A stretch of DNA of 49,482 nucleotides from Planctomycetota bacterium (GTDB taxonomy: Bacteria; Planctomycetota; Planctomycetia; Pirellulales; JADFKK01). Below, in pieces: positions 5,739-16,200 of the stretch; positions within the stretch are counted from its first letter, which is position 1, and each line of letters opens with the position of its first letter. The notes beneath the pieces are model-generated. The model was not told the origin of the DNA. It did not search any database and saw only the letters and a program-made list of their open reading frames with translations. The stretch spans positions 1 through 49,482 of the forward strand of contig JADFKK010000014.1 in assembly GCA_022564995.1 (NCBI GenBank). The letters run 5' to 3'. The position numbers and the translations under genes are program-made.

Positions 5739-8714
5739 ATGTCAAAAAATCAAACGCGGGCTCTGCTCATTGCTTGTCTGCTGAGCGTCGCCACATCCGC
5801 TCACGCCCAGTCAAAGCTCCTTTCCCCCAGCGATGCTCTCAAAACCTTCAAGACCGCCGACGACCTGCAAATCGAACAAGTCCTCGCCGAGCCGACGATC
5901 GCCCAGCCGCTGTTTCTCAACTTCGACGAACGCGGCCGAATGTGGGTGGTCGAGTATCGACAGTATCCTTACCCGGCCGGACTCAAGGTCGTCAGCCGCG
6001 ACAAGCACTGGCGGACCGTGTTCGACAAGGTGCCGGTGGCCCCGCCGAATCACACCCGCGGCAAAGACCGCATCACGATTCACGAAGACACCAACGGCGA
6101 CGGCACGTTCGACTCGCACAAGACGTTCGTCGACGGGCTGAGCATCGTCACCTCCGTCGAACGCGGACGCGGCGGCGTGTGGGTGCTCAATCCGCCGTAT
6201 TTGCTGTTCTATCCGGATAAGAACAACGACGACGCGCCGGACGGCGACCCAGTGGTGCATCTGGCCGGCTTCGGATTGCAGGACACGCATTCGGTGGTCA
6301 ACAGCCTGCGCTGGGGACCGGACGGCTGGCTGTACGCCGCCCAAGGCAGCACGGTGGCGGCCAACATCGTGCGGCCGGGCATGAACGACAAAACTCCCAA
6401 GCATTCGCTGGGGCAGCTCATCTGGCGGTATCACCCCGAGACGCGCCGCTACGAGATTTTTGCCGAGGGCGGCGGCAACGCGTTCGGGGTCGAGATTGAC
6501 GCCAAGGGCCGCGTCTATTCCGGCCACAACGGCGGCAACACCCGCGGCTTTCATTACGTGCAGGGCGGGTATTATCAAAAAGGTTTCAGCAAGCACGGGC
6601 CGCTCTCCAACCCGTATGCGTTCGGTTATTTCTCCTGGATGGCGCATCACAACGTGCCGCGGTTTACGCATAACTTCGTGATCTACGAGGGCGGGGCGCT
6701 GCCGAAACAATACAACGGCAAGCTGCTGGGCATCGAGCCGATGCAAGGACAGCTCGTCGAGAGCGAAGTCACGGCCGATCGCTCGTCGTACAAAACCCGC
6801 GACCTCAACCGCCCGGTGACCAGCAGCGACAAATGGTTTCGGCCGGTCGATATCAAGGTTGGACCCAACGGGGCGATCTACTTCTGCGACTTCAACGAAG
6901 AGTGGCCCAGCCACCGGCAGCATTACGAGGGAAAAACCTTCCGCGACACGGGCCGCATCTATCGGGTGTCGGCGCGGGGGGCGAAGCCGTCGAAGGCGGA
7001 AAATCTCGGCAAGCTCACGTCGGCCGAGTTGATCGAGCGGCTCAAGCACAAGAACAAATGGGTGCGGCAGACCGTGCTGCGGTTGTTGGCCGATCGCAAG
7101 GACAAGTCGGTCGTGCCGGCGTTGCGGAAAATGTTGTCGGCGAGTACGGGGCAAACGGCGCTCGAATCGCTGTGGGCGCTAAACTTGAGCGGCGGATTGA
7201 CCGAGCAGGTCGCCCTCGACGCACTAAAACATAGCGACCCGTTCGTGCGGGTCTGGACCGTGCGGCTGTTGTGCGATGAGCGAAAGGTCTCGCCCGCCGT
7301 CGCCCAGCGGCTGGCGAAGATGGCGGCCGTCGAGCCACACGTGCAGGTTCGCAGCCAGCTTGCCTGTTCGGCCAAGCGGCTGCCGGCCAAGGACGCTCTG
7401 GCGATCACCGCGGCGCTGTTGGCCCGTGATGAAGACGCCGGCGACATTCACCTGCCGCTGCTGTTGTGGTGGGCGATCGAGGTCCATTGTCAGAACGATC
7501 GCCAGGCGGTGCTGGCGTTATTCGAGCAATCGCCGCTGTGGGATCGGAAGATTGTGCGGGAGCAGATTCTGCACCGGCTGATGCAGCGATTCGCGACGGC
7601 CGGCTCGCGGACCGACTTGCTGACTTGTGCTCAGCTATTGCGATTAGCCCCGCACGCCGAGGCGAAGAAACAGCTCATGCGCGGCTTCGAGGCGGCCTTC
7701 AAGGGACGTTCGCTGGCCCGGCTGCCCGAGGCGCTGGCCCGCGAGATTGTGGCGGCTGGCGGCGGATCATTGGCGCTGCGAATTCGTCGGGGAGACGCGG
7801 CGGCGGTGCGCGAAGCGCTGGCCACGGTTGCCGATGCCAAGGCAGACACGCTCAAGCGGCGGGAGTTGGTGCAGATTGTCGGCGAGGTGAAGATCCCCGG
7901 CGCCGCGCCGGCCATGTTGGCGATCTTGTCGGCCGGATCATCGGATGACGCGCTCAAGATGGCCGCGCTCACCTCGCTGCAAGCGTATGACGAAGCGTCG
8001 ATCGGCGCCGAAGTGTCGCGCCACTACGCCGGCAAGCTGTCGGACGATGTTCGCGCCGCCGCCGAAACCCTACTGGCCAGCCGGCCCACGTGGTCGCGGG
8101 CGTTGCTGGGGGATGTCGAAGCGGACAAATTGCCGGCCGATGCGGTGTCGATGAATCTGCTCAAGAAAATTCTTCGGCAAAACAATCCGGCCAACACCGC
8201 GCTAATCCGCAAACGCTGGGGCAAGTTGAAGGGCGCCACGACCGCCGAAATGAAGCAACACATCGCCCGTCTGAAGAAGGTCATCGACGCCGCCCCAGGC
8301 GTTCCACTCGCCGGACGAGCGCTGTTCACGCAAAAATGCGCCAAGTGTCACACCCTGTTCACCAAGGGCGGCCAGATCGGACCCGACCTAACGGCTTACA
8401 ATCGCGACGACGTGCAGCGAATTCTAACGAACGTCGTCAACCCCAGCGCCGAAATCCGCGAGGGTTTTGAAAACTACCTCGTGCTCACCGCCGATGGCCG
8501 CGTGCTGGGCGGCTTGCTCGCCGATCAAGACAAGCAAGTCATCGTCCTCCGCGGCGTCGACGGGCAGAACATCATCATCGAACGCGACGACATCGAAGAG
8601 ATGAAAGCCGTCTCGCAGTCACTCATGCCCGAGCAGTTGCTCAAAGGTATGAGCGAGCAGCAAGTGCGAGATTTGTTTGCGTATTTAAGGATCGCCCAGC
8701 CGCTGAATTACTGA
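5739..8714 (+). CDS. PVC-type haem-binding HEAT-repeat dehydrogenase-like protein
   Basis: The 991-residue exported protein has a signal peptide ending SATSAHAQ. Residues about 35-410 are the membrane-bound-dehydrogenase-like beta-propeller found in planctomycetes and Verrucomicrobia: EQVLAEPTIAQPLFLNFDERG, MWVVEYRQYPYPAG, DRITIHEDTNGDG and FCDFNEEW. HEAT-like helical repeats follow at about 420-830. A C-terminal cytochrome c-type module carries CAKCH at about residues 868-872, which would bind haem covalently, with axial Met probably in the SLMPEQLL region. The expected role is a periplasmic sugar or alcohol oxidation step coupled to electron transfer. It follows the ThuA gene by 64 bases in the same direction, a recurring planctomycete pair. 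Confidence 0.92.
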   Translation: MSKNQTRALLIACLLSVATSAHAQSKLLSPSDALKTFKTADDLQIEQVLAEPTIAQPLFLNFDERGRMWVVEYRQYPYPAGLKVVSRDKHWRTVFDKVPVAPPNHTRGKDRITIHEDTNGDGTFDSHKTFVDGLSIVTSVERGRGGVWVLNPPYLLFYPDKNNDDAPDGDPVVHLAGFGLQDTHSVVNSLRWGPDGWLYAAQGSTVAANIVRPGMNDKTPKHSLGQLIWRYHPETRRYEIFAEGGGNAFGVEIDAKGRVYSGHNGGNTRGFHYVQGGYYQKGFSKHGPLSNPYAFGYFSWMAHHNVPRFTHNFVIYEGGALPKQYNGKLLGIEPMQGQLVESEVTADRSSYKTRDLNRPVTSSDKWFRPVDIKVGPNGAIYFCDFNEEWPSHRQHYEGKTFRDTGRIYRVSARGAKPSKAENLGKLTSAELIERLKHKNKWVRQTVLRLLADRKDKSVVPALRKMLSASTGQTALESLWALNLSGGLTEQVALDALKHSDPFVRVWTVRLLCDERKVSPAVAQRLAKMAAVEPHVQVRSQLACSAKRLPAKDALAITAALLARDEDAGDIHLPLLLWWAIEVHCQNDRQAVLALFEQSPLWDRKIVREQILHRLMQRFATAGSRTDLLTCAQLLRLAPHAEAKKQLMRGFEAAFKGRSLARLPEALAREIVAAGGGSLALRIRRGDAAAVREALATVADAKADTLKRRELVQIVGEVKIPGAAPAMLAILSAGSSDDALKMAALTSLQAYDEASIGAEVSRHYAGKLSDDVRAAAETLLASRPTWSRALLGDVEADKLPADAVSMNLLKKILRQNNPANTALIRKRWGKLKGATTAEMKQHIARLKKVIDAAPGVPLAGRALFTQKCAKCHTLFTKGGQIGPDLTAYNRDDVQRILTNVVNPSAEIREGFENYLVLTADGRVLGGLLADQDKQVIVLRGVDGQNIIIERDDIEEMKAVSQSLMPEQLLKGMSEQQVRDLFAYLRIAQPLNY

Positions 8715-8723
8715 TGGAAAAGG

Positions 8724-8834
8724 TGCCCGCGAATAACGCGAATCTACGCGAATAAAAGTCATGTAAAGCCGCGACCAGTGGTCGCGCCTGCGTGTTGGAT
8801 CACAATCCAGAGCATTCGCGTTTATTCGCGGGCA
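8724..8834. repeat. Inverted CGCGAATAA repeat pair with nested TAAAGCC hairpin
   Basis: TGCCCGCGAATA (8724-8735) and its exact complement (8823-8834) bound the element, with further GCGAATAA units next to each arm. A TAAAGCCGCGACC-type hairpin (8763-8787, GCGACC-AG-TGGTCGC) sits in the loop. The element lies between the haem protein stop and the next gene. Confidence 0.65.
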
Positions 8835-8870
8835 GTCGTTTTCAATTCTTGCAACGCGGGTCAACTCATC

Positions 8871-11201
8871 ATGAAACGTCATCTTTCGTTTTCTTTCGCC
8901 GCGGTCATGTCGCTAACATCTTTCGTGGGCGCCGCCGAAGTCGAAACTCTCCCCGGCACGAAGCCGCTGACGATGAAGGGCGATATCGCCGCCCAACTGG
9001 TCGCGGGCGTCGACAAATTCCTGCTCCGCAAGATCGACGAGTCCGTTGCCGGGCGGGCCAAATACTGGAAACGAGATTTCTCCTCCGCCGAAGCCTACAA
9101 CAAATCGATCGAACCCAACCGCAAGCGGCTGGCCCACATCCTCGGCGTCCGTGACCCGCGCGTGCCCTTTGACGCGCCGGAACTGGTCGGCACGACAACC
9201 CAACCGGCGCTGGTCGGCAAGGGCGACGGTTACAACATCTACGCCGTCCGCTGGCCGGTCCTCGGATTTCCCGGGCCGACCTGGAAACAGGGAGTATCGA
9301 TCTACGGCGAAGGTCTGCTGTTGGAGCCAACCAAAGGCAAGCCCATCGCCGACATCATCGCCATTCCGGATGCCGATCAAACGCCGGAGCAGATTGCCGG
9401 GCTGGCCAAAGGCATAGCCCCCGAGTCGCAGTTCGCCCGACGATTGGCCGAAAGCGGCTGCCGGGTGATCGTACCCACGCTCGTTAGCCGGCAGATGTCG
9501 CGGCGCAACGGCCGGGCCAATCTGTCGAACCGCGAGTATCTGTATCGCAGCGCGTTTGAGTTGGGCCGGCACTTAATCGGCTACGAGGTGCAGAAGGCGC
9601 TGGCCTGTGTCGATTGGTTTGCAAAGGAGGCCAAGCGGGATAAACGTGAAGCCAAGATCGGTTTGATCGGATATGGCGAGGGTGGGATGATCGCGTTGTA
9701 CGCGGGCGCGCTCGACACGCGGATTCTCACAACCTGCGTTAGCGGCCACTTCGGACCCCGCAAAGGAATCTGGAAGCAGCCTCTCGACCGCAATGTTTTT
9801 GGGCTGCTGACCGAGTTCGGCGACGCTGAATTGGCAAGCATGATCTCACCGCGCCGACTCGTCTTGGACGTATCAAAGGGGCCGGAGCTTATTTTGCCGG
9901 AACAAGGCGGTGCTCCCGCCTCGCTCGTCACTCCGAACTCGCTTGCCGTGGCGTTTGAAGGTCGCCGGGCGTTACTTATGGTTGAAACACTCGGGTTTGA
10001 ACTGCCCTGGTTACACTTCTGTTTTGACAAGGAAAGGGGCGATGCACGACCTTGCATCGAGTCGTCCCTCGACCAAATGCTTGAGTGGCTTGCGTCCGAC
10101 GCAGAATTCGCAGCTCTTGGAAAAACACCGACGCGTTCAGGGAAGGCACTTGATGTTGCCATGCGCCAACGGCGCCAAGTCGAACAGATCGACCGCCACA
10201 ATCAATGGCTGCTTCGCGAAAGCCCCTACGTGCGCCGGCAGTTCATGAGCAAGCTTGATTTCAGTTCGGTCGCCGCCTATGAAAAGTCGGTCGAACATTA
10301 TCGCAAGATCTTCTACGACGAAGTCATCGGCCGCTTCGACGAAAAGCCGCTGCCCTTCAACGCTCGCACGCGAAAAACCTACGGCGGCGAGAAGTGGGAC
10401 GGGTACGAAGTGGTGCTCGATGTGTTTCCCGACGTGATCGCTTACGGCATCCTGTGCTTGCCGAAGGACTTGAAAAAAGGCGAAAAACGTCCGGTGGTGG
10501 TCTGTCAACATGGGCTGGAGGGCCGGCCGCAGAGTGTCATCGGCACGAAGGACTATCACTACTACAAGGCGTTCGCGGCCAAGCTGGCCTCGCGGGGATT
10601 CATCACCTTTGCGCCGCAAAACCTTTACATCGGCGGGGACAAATTCCGCACTTTACAGCGCAAGGCCAACCCGCTGGGCAAGACGCTGTTTTCGATCATC
10701 GTGCCGCAGCATCAGCAGATTGTCGATTGGCTGAAGACGCAGCCGAATGTCGACCCCAAGCGAATCGCCTTTTACGGGCTCAGCTACGGCGGCAAGAGCG
10801 CGATGCGGATTCCGCCGCTGGTGAAGGATTACTGCCTGTCGATTTGCTCGGCCGACTTCAACGAATGGGTCGACAAAAACGCCAGCACCCGCAACCCGCG
10901 GAGCTATGTCTGGACCGGCGAGTACGAGATTTTCGAGTGGGACCTGGGCAGCACGTTCAACTACGCGGAGATGGCCGCCCTGATCGCCCCGCGGCCGTTC
11001 ATGGTTGAGCGCGGCCACTTCGACGGCGTCGGCGACGACTGGACCGTCGCTTGGGAATTCGCCAAAGTGCGGCACCTCTACGCCGCCAAGCTAAAACTGC
11101 CCGACCGCTGCCAGATCGAATGGTTCGTCGGACCGCATTCGATCAACGAAAAGGGAACCTACGATTTCCTGCACAAACACCTAAACTGGCCGAAACGATA
11201 A
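8871..11201 (+). CDS. Exported tandem alpha/beta-hydrolase (acetyl-xylan-esterase-like)
   Basis: ATG 8871 starts a clean signal peptide (MKRHLSFSFAAVMSLTSFVGAAE); the in-frame ATG 31 codons upstream would put unrelated residues before it. The 776-residue protein has two hydrolase-like halves. In the first (about 110-420) the nucleophile elbow reads GLIGYGEGGM, so the usual Ser is replaced by Gly and this half is probably not catalytic. In the second (about 480-775) the elbow is FYGLSYGGKSAM, an intact G-x-S-x-G, with late Asp/His candidates in GHFDGVGDDW and WFVGPHSIN. Family members (dienelactone hydrolase / acetyl-xylan esterase group) de-esterify polysaccharides, which fits the preceding sugar genes. 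Confidence 0.85.
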   Translation: MKRHLSFSFAAVMSLTSFVGAAEVETLPGTKPLTMKGDIAAQLVAGVDKFLLRKIDESVAGRAKYWKRDFSSAEAYNKSIEPNRKRLAHILGVRDPRVPFDAPELVGTTTQPALVGKGDGYNIYAVRWPVLGFPGPTWKQGVSIYGEGLLLEPTKGKPIADIIAIPDADQTPEQIAGLAKGIAPESQFARRLAESGCRVIVPTLVSRQMSRRNGRANLSNREYLYRSAFELGRHLIGYEVQKALACVDWFAKEAKRDKREAKIGLIGYGEGGMIALYAGALDTRILTTCVSGHFGPRKGIWKQPLDRNVFGLLTEFGDAELASMISPRRLVLDVSKGPELILPEQGGAPASLVTPNSLAVAFEGRRALLMVETLGFELPWLHFCFDKERGDARPCIESSLDQMLEWLASDAEFAALGKTPTRSGKALDVAMRQRRQVEQIDRHNQWLLRESPYVRRQFMSKLDFSSVAAYEKSVEHYRKIFYDEVIGRFDEKPLPFNARTRKTYGGEKWDGYEVVLDVFPDVIAYGILCLPKDLKKGEKRPVVVCQHGLEGRPQSVIGTKDYHYYKAFAAKLASRGFITFAPQNLYIGGDKFRTLQRKANPLGKTLFSIIVPQHQQIVDWLKTQPNVDPKRIAFYGLSYGGKSAMRIPPLVKDYCLSICSADFNEWVDKNASTRNPRSYVWTGEYEIFEWDLGSTFNYAEMAALIAPRPFMVERGHFDGVGDDWTVAWEFAKVRHLYAAKLKLPDRCQIEWFVGPHSINEKGTYDFLHKHLNWPKR

Positions 11202-11226
11202 TCGCAGGGTGGGCACTGCCCAGTGA

Positions 11227-11358
11227 AAAGGGGACAGGCGCATATATTGGGTTAAGTAGGTCGTTTACGTTGAGTTTGGCCTCGTGGTCGCACAGTTTAC
11301 ATGTTATAAATTCTACCTAAACCACCTTGTTTGACCAATATATGCGCCTGTCCCCTTT
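11227..11358. repeat. 132-bp element with perfect 24-bp inverted ends
   Basis: 11227-11250 and 11335-11358 are exact inverted copies (core GGGGACAGGCGCATATATTG) around 84 bases. The right arm supplies the ATG and first codons of the next gene. The sequence resembles the GGGGACAGG palindromes often seen near IS200-like/RAYT transposases, but that link is from memory. A small TGGGCA-C-TGCCCA palindrome lies just upstream (11210-11222). Confidence 0.85.
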
Positions 11359-12577
11359 ATTTTTGCTTTGGATCGCCTGGGCTGCTGGCTTGGCGATCAC
11401 GGTGGCTTTGGCGTGGCAGAGCGTCGAGGCGATGGCCATGCCGGGATGTGGTGCGGACGGCGATTGCTCGGGAGTTCTCGGCAGCAGCTATAGCCGGCTG
11501 CTGGGTGTTTCGCTGACGAGCTACGCGCTGGTGTATTACGCGGTGGCCGGCGGTCTGCTGGCGACGTCACCATGGCTGGGGCGTCGCACCGTCGGGCCTT
11601 TGCTCTGGCTGCTGCTGGCGATACTCTCCAGCGGCGCCGTGACGATGGGTCTGTGGGCCGTGGCGATTATGGTCTTCGTCCTACAGATGACCTGTCCCTG
11701 GTGTCTTGCGATTCACGTTGCCAACGCCGTGTTTTTCATCTTGTCGATCGTGTCCGCTCGGTCTCACTGGAAATCGTCGCAGCGCCGGCGAATCGAACAG
11801 GATCTTCCCGCGCTGTCGGCGAGAATCCCCGCGGTCGCCTCTATCGCCGCCGTGCTGCTTTGCTTCTGGCAGGTGTCCATGTTGCTTGTCTTCGCCGACG
11901 ACGGCCGGCTGCGCGTCGTAAACACTATCGCCCTGGGCGACGGCGCCGAGCTGCGCCAGTTCGACGGCAATCCGATTGCGTTGCTGGGCCTCGACGACAA
12001 CGTGACAATTCCGACGTTCAAAGGCCGCGCCGATGCGCCGGACCGGCTGGTGATGATGAGTTGTTACACCTGCCCTAAGTGCCAGGAGATGAATCGCCGG
12101 CTAAGAAGAATCATCGATCGACACCCCGACCGACTGCGGGTCGACATTCGCATGGCTCCGCTTTCGCCGCTTTGCAATCCGATCATCAGCAAGAAGGCGA
12201 TCACCGCGAAGCACCGAGTTGCCTGCGCCGCAGCCCGCGCGGCGCTGGCGGTGGCCCGCGTCCGCGGCGATGCGTTCAGCGAATTCTCCGACTGGCTTTA
12301 TTTGCATCGCGAGACGATGTTCGTCGAACAGATCATCGACGAGGGCCGCCGAAGCGTCGGAGCCGATCCGTTCGACCGGGCTTTCGATTCGGTCGAAGTG
12401 GCCGCCCGCCTGGAGGCCGACGTCGCGCTGGTCGCGCGATTTGGGGCAAATTCGGTGCCCCGGCTTTACATTCGCCAAGGCCAGATCCGCGGCTTTTCGT
12501 CCGACGCTAATTTGGAGCGGTTTTTGGCAGAGAAATTCGAGTGGCCTGGGAATTCTGTACGGCAGTCCGGTCCATAG
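11342..12577 (+). CDS. VKOR-thioredoxin fusion, disulfide-bond formation
   Basis: The 411-residue membrane protein begins with about five transmembrane helices forming a vitamin-K-epoxide-reductase domain. The loop cysteines are GCGADGDC (Cys36 and Cys42) and the active-site pair is in MTCPWCLAIH. A DsbA/thioredoxin-like domain follows from about residue 210, with CYTCPKC and a late cis-Pro candidate in NSVPRLYIRQG. Such fusions oxidise exported thiols and pass electrons to quinone, replacing DsbA/DsbB. ATG 11342 or TTG 11327 are both possible. Both lie in or next to the right arm of an inverted repeat and neither has a Shine-Dalgarno site, so the native N-terminus may have been altered by insertion of the repeat. 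Confidence 0.88.
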   Translation: MRLSPLFLLWIAWAAGLAITVALAWQSVEAMAMPGCGADGDCSGVLGSSYSRLLGVSLTSYALVYYAVAGGLLATSPWLGRRTVGPLLWLLLAILSSGAVTMGLWAVAIMVFVLQMTCPWCLAIHVANAVFFILSIVSARSHWKSSQRRRIEQDLPALSARIPAVASIAAVLLCFWQVSMLLVFADDGRLRVVNTIALGDGAELRQFDGNPIALLGLDDNVTIPTFKGRADAPDRLVMMSCYTCPKCQEMNRRLRRIIDRHPDRLRVDIRMAPLSPLCNPIISKKAITAKHRVACAAARAALAVARVRGDAFSEFSDWLYLHRETMFVEQIIDEGRRSVGADPFDRAFDSVEVAARLEADVALVARFGANSVPRLYIRQGQIRGFSSDANLERFLAEKFEWPGNSVRQSGP

Positions 12578-12659
12578 ATGCAAATGTACACTAACCGTAG
12601 TAGGGGCTCCGCGGCGATCTCATCGCAAGCCCATGCCAGTTACCTTGGCCGCATACACG

Positions 12660-12741
12660 GTGAGCCGCAGGGCGCTAGCCGCGGGTTTTTTTCGGGAAAA
12701 CGTAGTGTGGATTTACCGGTGGCTAGCGCCTTGCCGCTCAC
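12660..12741. repeat. Inverted pair of GTGAGC...GGCGCTAGCC repeats
   Basis: 12660-12684 and 12716-12741 are near-complementary, sharing GTGAGC, GGCGCTAGCC and a CGG edge, around a 31-base loop. A single third copy lies at 48426-48451. Confidence 0.8.
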
Positions 12742-13137
12742 GGTTAGTGCCAATGGGCCAGCACCCCGCGGCCGAAGGATCGTCGCGACCAAGAATCCGC
12801 GGATTCTCGACATGTGTGTGAGCTGCGGCACAGATCCGGCGTCCCAACGGTGGCATAATCTCGGCGTGACGAAATTCCTTAATTCGACGGACAAAATGCT
12901 GTCACTGTTAGTAGCCAGTGGGTATACTAACCACATTCGGGACATCTTGTCGTAGTTCCTATTCGCCGCGTTGTAAGTGCATATCCGGTCCGCTGTTCGG
13001 TGTAGTCGATGACCGGTAGCCGGTGCGCTGAGCAAAACGAAAGGAGCGTCACTGGTCAAGCACTTGCTCGTCGGCCGGGTGTTCCATGTCAGTCGTTGCC
13101 GTTGAGATACATCGTGTGTGACAAGTTTTTCCGGCCG

Positions 13138-13200
13138 GTAGCTGAATTCGCAAGAATTCAGCCGACCGGGAAAATACTGAATTCTTGCGAATTCAGCTAC
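13138..13200. repeat. Perfect 24-bp inverted repeat with GTAG/CTAC ends
   Basis: 13138-13161 and 13177-13200 are exact inverted copies (GTAGCTGAATTCGCAAG start). Each arm also holds its own GAATTC-centred dyad. The element is 89 bases before the giant gene's start. Confidence 0.85.
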
Positions 13201-13288
13201 TGCCGAGATTGTCAGAAAAAAGTGCCACACATTTCATCATTGAAAAGCTGTTGACGTCCTACGGACTGGTGTCATTGGAGGAGTGCAT

Positions 13289-16200
13289 ATGCGTCGTCGA
13301 TTATGGAATCGAACTCGGGCCGGCCTCAGGACCGGATTTGGTCAACTGGAATCCTGGGTAAGTTCTTTGCGGGGCAATACGGCCCGGTTGATTGCTGCGC
13401 CCGCCTCCACGCTGCGCGATAGGCAGCGGCCGGCGATGCGCGCCGAGCCGTTGGAGCCACGCTTATATCTGGCTGCGACCGTCTCGATCGCGGCGGTGGC
13501 CCCCGATCCGCGCAACGCGGTGTTGGACGAAGTTTCGATCGAATTCAGCGAGCCGATTTCCGGTTTCGACGTCGGCGATCTGATCCTCACGTTTGACGAC
13601 GACGCAAGGGTACAAACGATCGACCTGAGCGGCGTGGCCCAGTTGACCCACGTGGGCAACCAATTCTTCACGCTGAGCAATCTCGCTTCGCTTACCGGCG
13701 CCGACGGCGACTATCAACTCACGCTCGACGTGGTCGACTCGGGAATCAAAGACACGCAAAACCAACCACTTACGTTCGAGGGCACCGGCCTCGGCCCGGA
13801 ACTGATTACCAACGGATCGTTCGACGTCGCCGGCGGCGGATCGAACGGACTGACTGGCTGGTCTTTCGCCAACGGCGGTGTGATCTGGCAAGAGGACAGC
13901 CCCGGTGACGGCGAGGCCCGCATTACCAGCCTGCATCCCGGCACGCTCATCAACGAGGACACGCCGGACGGTGCGGCGTCCGCTAAAATTCGCCAGGGAT
14001 TCACGACGGCCCCGCTGACGACCTACCAGGTTGAGTTCGATCTCCTCACACAACGGGTGGTCGAGGAGATTTCGCAAACTAACATCAAGCTCCAAGTACT
14101 CAAGGGCAATCCGGCCAGCGGCTTCCTGTTCGATGTGCAGTTCAGTGCCAGTCAGAACGGACACCAAAGCCTTGAGTTCACCACGGAGCCGGACGATCAG
14201 GGCATCACCCTGCAGTTCATCGCCAACAAGACGGCCCGCGACTTTACGATCGACAATGTTAGCGTGCGACGGCTGGTCCGCGGCCCGTCCATCGAATGGA
14301 CCATGGACGTCAGGGCGCCGGTCGTCTCGATCGTGCCGGTCGATCCCGATCCGCGAAACACGGCCTTGCCAGGCGTTATCTTCACTTTCACCGAGTCGGC
14401 GAGCGGCCTCGATGAGCCGGTGGGCGGATTTCAACTAAGCGATCTGGTGTTGCGGCGCGACGGCGCGACGGTGCCGATGTCGGGGCCGGCACAAACATTG
14501 ACGACGGTGGACAACATCACCTTTGCGCTGGGCGGGCTCACCTCGCTGACCAATCTGAGCGGGATTCACAGCTACGAGCTAACGCTGGACGCCGCGGGAA
14601 GCGGTATCCAAGACTTGGCCTCGAACAATCTCGCCGGCGGCGGCGTCGCGAGTTGGGTGATCGACAGGATCAAGCCCGTGGTGACCATCGAGGATCAAGA
14701 TACGCTCGACACGACGCCCGAGTTACGGGGAACGGTCATCGACCATCTCGACGCTTCGATTGTGATCACCGTCGGCGGCAACAGTTTTCAGGCAATCAAC
14801 AACGGCGACGGAACTTGGATTCTGCCCGACAACGTGATCTCGCCGCCGCTGCCCGACGGGATTTACAACGTGCTGGTGACGGCCACCGACGAGGCCGGCA
14901 ATGTGGGAACCGACAGCAGCACCAACGAACTGGATATCGACGGCATCCCGGTCGTCACGGTCGATGAGTTGATCACCAGCATCACGTCGCCCGAGTTGAC
15001 CGGCACGGTGAACGAGGCAACGGCCACGCTGCGTTTGACGGTCAACGGCAACACGTACACGCCGATCAACAACGGCAACGGAACCTGGCGGCTGCCGGCC
15101 GAGCGAATTACCCCGCCGCTGCCGGAAGGAACCTACGACGTGGCGCTCACGGCGACCGACGTCACCAATCACGTTGGCAGCGACAGCACGGTCGACGAAC
15201 TGACGATTGGCAGCACGCTGTTGATCAGCGAGTTCATGGCCGACACCGAGGCCAAGGACGTCGGCGGCTTTGTACCATATCGCGATTATTATTATGAAAC
15301 GCCCGATTGGATCGAACTGTTCAACTTCGGCAGCCTGCCGATCAACCTGGAGGGCTGGGCGCTGACGGACAGCGCCGGCAACCTCGACAAATGGCAAGGA
15401 TTTGGACCCTATGACGCCGACGAACCCGGCGGCGATCCCAAACCGGGCGTCACGATCGCTGCTGGCGAGCGTCTCGTCGTGTTCGCTTCGGAGCGCGACG
15501 AGGTGGCACCCAACGGCGAATTGCACACGAATTTCAAACTCAGCAATGGGGGCGAGTATCTTGCCCTGGTGCGCCCCGACGGACAGGTGATCCACGAGTT
15601 TGCGCCGCAGTTTCCCGAGCAGTTCGAGAACATTTCCTACGGCTTCGCCAGCGACGGCGAGACGGTCGGGTTTATGGCGACGCCGACGCCCGGCGCACCC
15701 AACGCCGCGTTGTTCCCGGCCGTTTCACGTCGGCCGACGATCACGAATGCCGCCGACGGCACGCCTGTGTCGACCCATGCGTTCAGCGACAATTTCTCAA
15801 TTCGTCTTACCAGCACCGACCCCGGCGCGGTGATTCGTTACACCACCAACGGCGATATTCCGACGGCGAGTTCGACGAGGGCCACCGGGCCGATCAGCAT
15901 TAGCACGTCGACGAAGCTGCGAACGATATCGATCGTGCCGGGCCAAATCCCCAGCAAGGTACGATCGGAAGAATTCTTCAAGGTCGACGCCGGCACCTTA
16001 GCCTTCACCAGCAATCTGCCGATCCTGATGATTGACACATTCGGCTTTATTAGCGGCGGCCTGCAAAGGCCCGGCCACATGGCGTTTTTCGAGCCGAACG
16101 GCACCACCGGGATTGCTTCGGTATCCGACGTGCCGACGTCGAATTCTCGAATCGGAATCAAGTGGCGGGGTTCCAGTACGCAGGGCTTCGCGAAACACCC

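Larger units (their letters stand above)
12578..13288. other. 711-bp gap without a gene
   Basis: Short ORFs here show no family pattern. The gap holds two repeat pairs (12660-12741 and 13138-13200). A weak promoter candidate is CTGTCA (12899-12904) and TATACT (12923-12928), spacing 18, which would give the giant gene a leader of about 350 bases. Confidence 0.5.

Noticed and set aside
12578..12955. 125-residue plus-strand ORF after the VKOR gene
   Set aside because: It runs through an inverted repeat, has no family pattern and no ribosome site.
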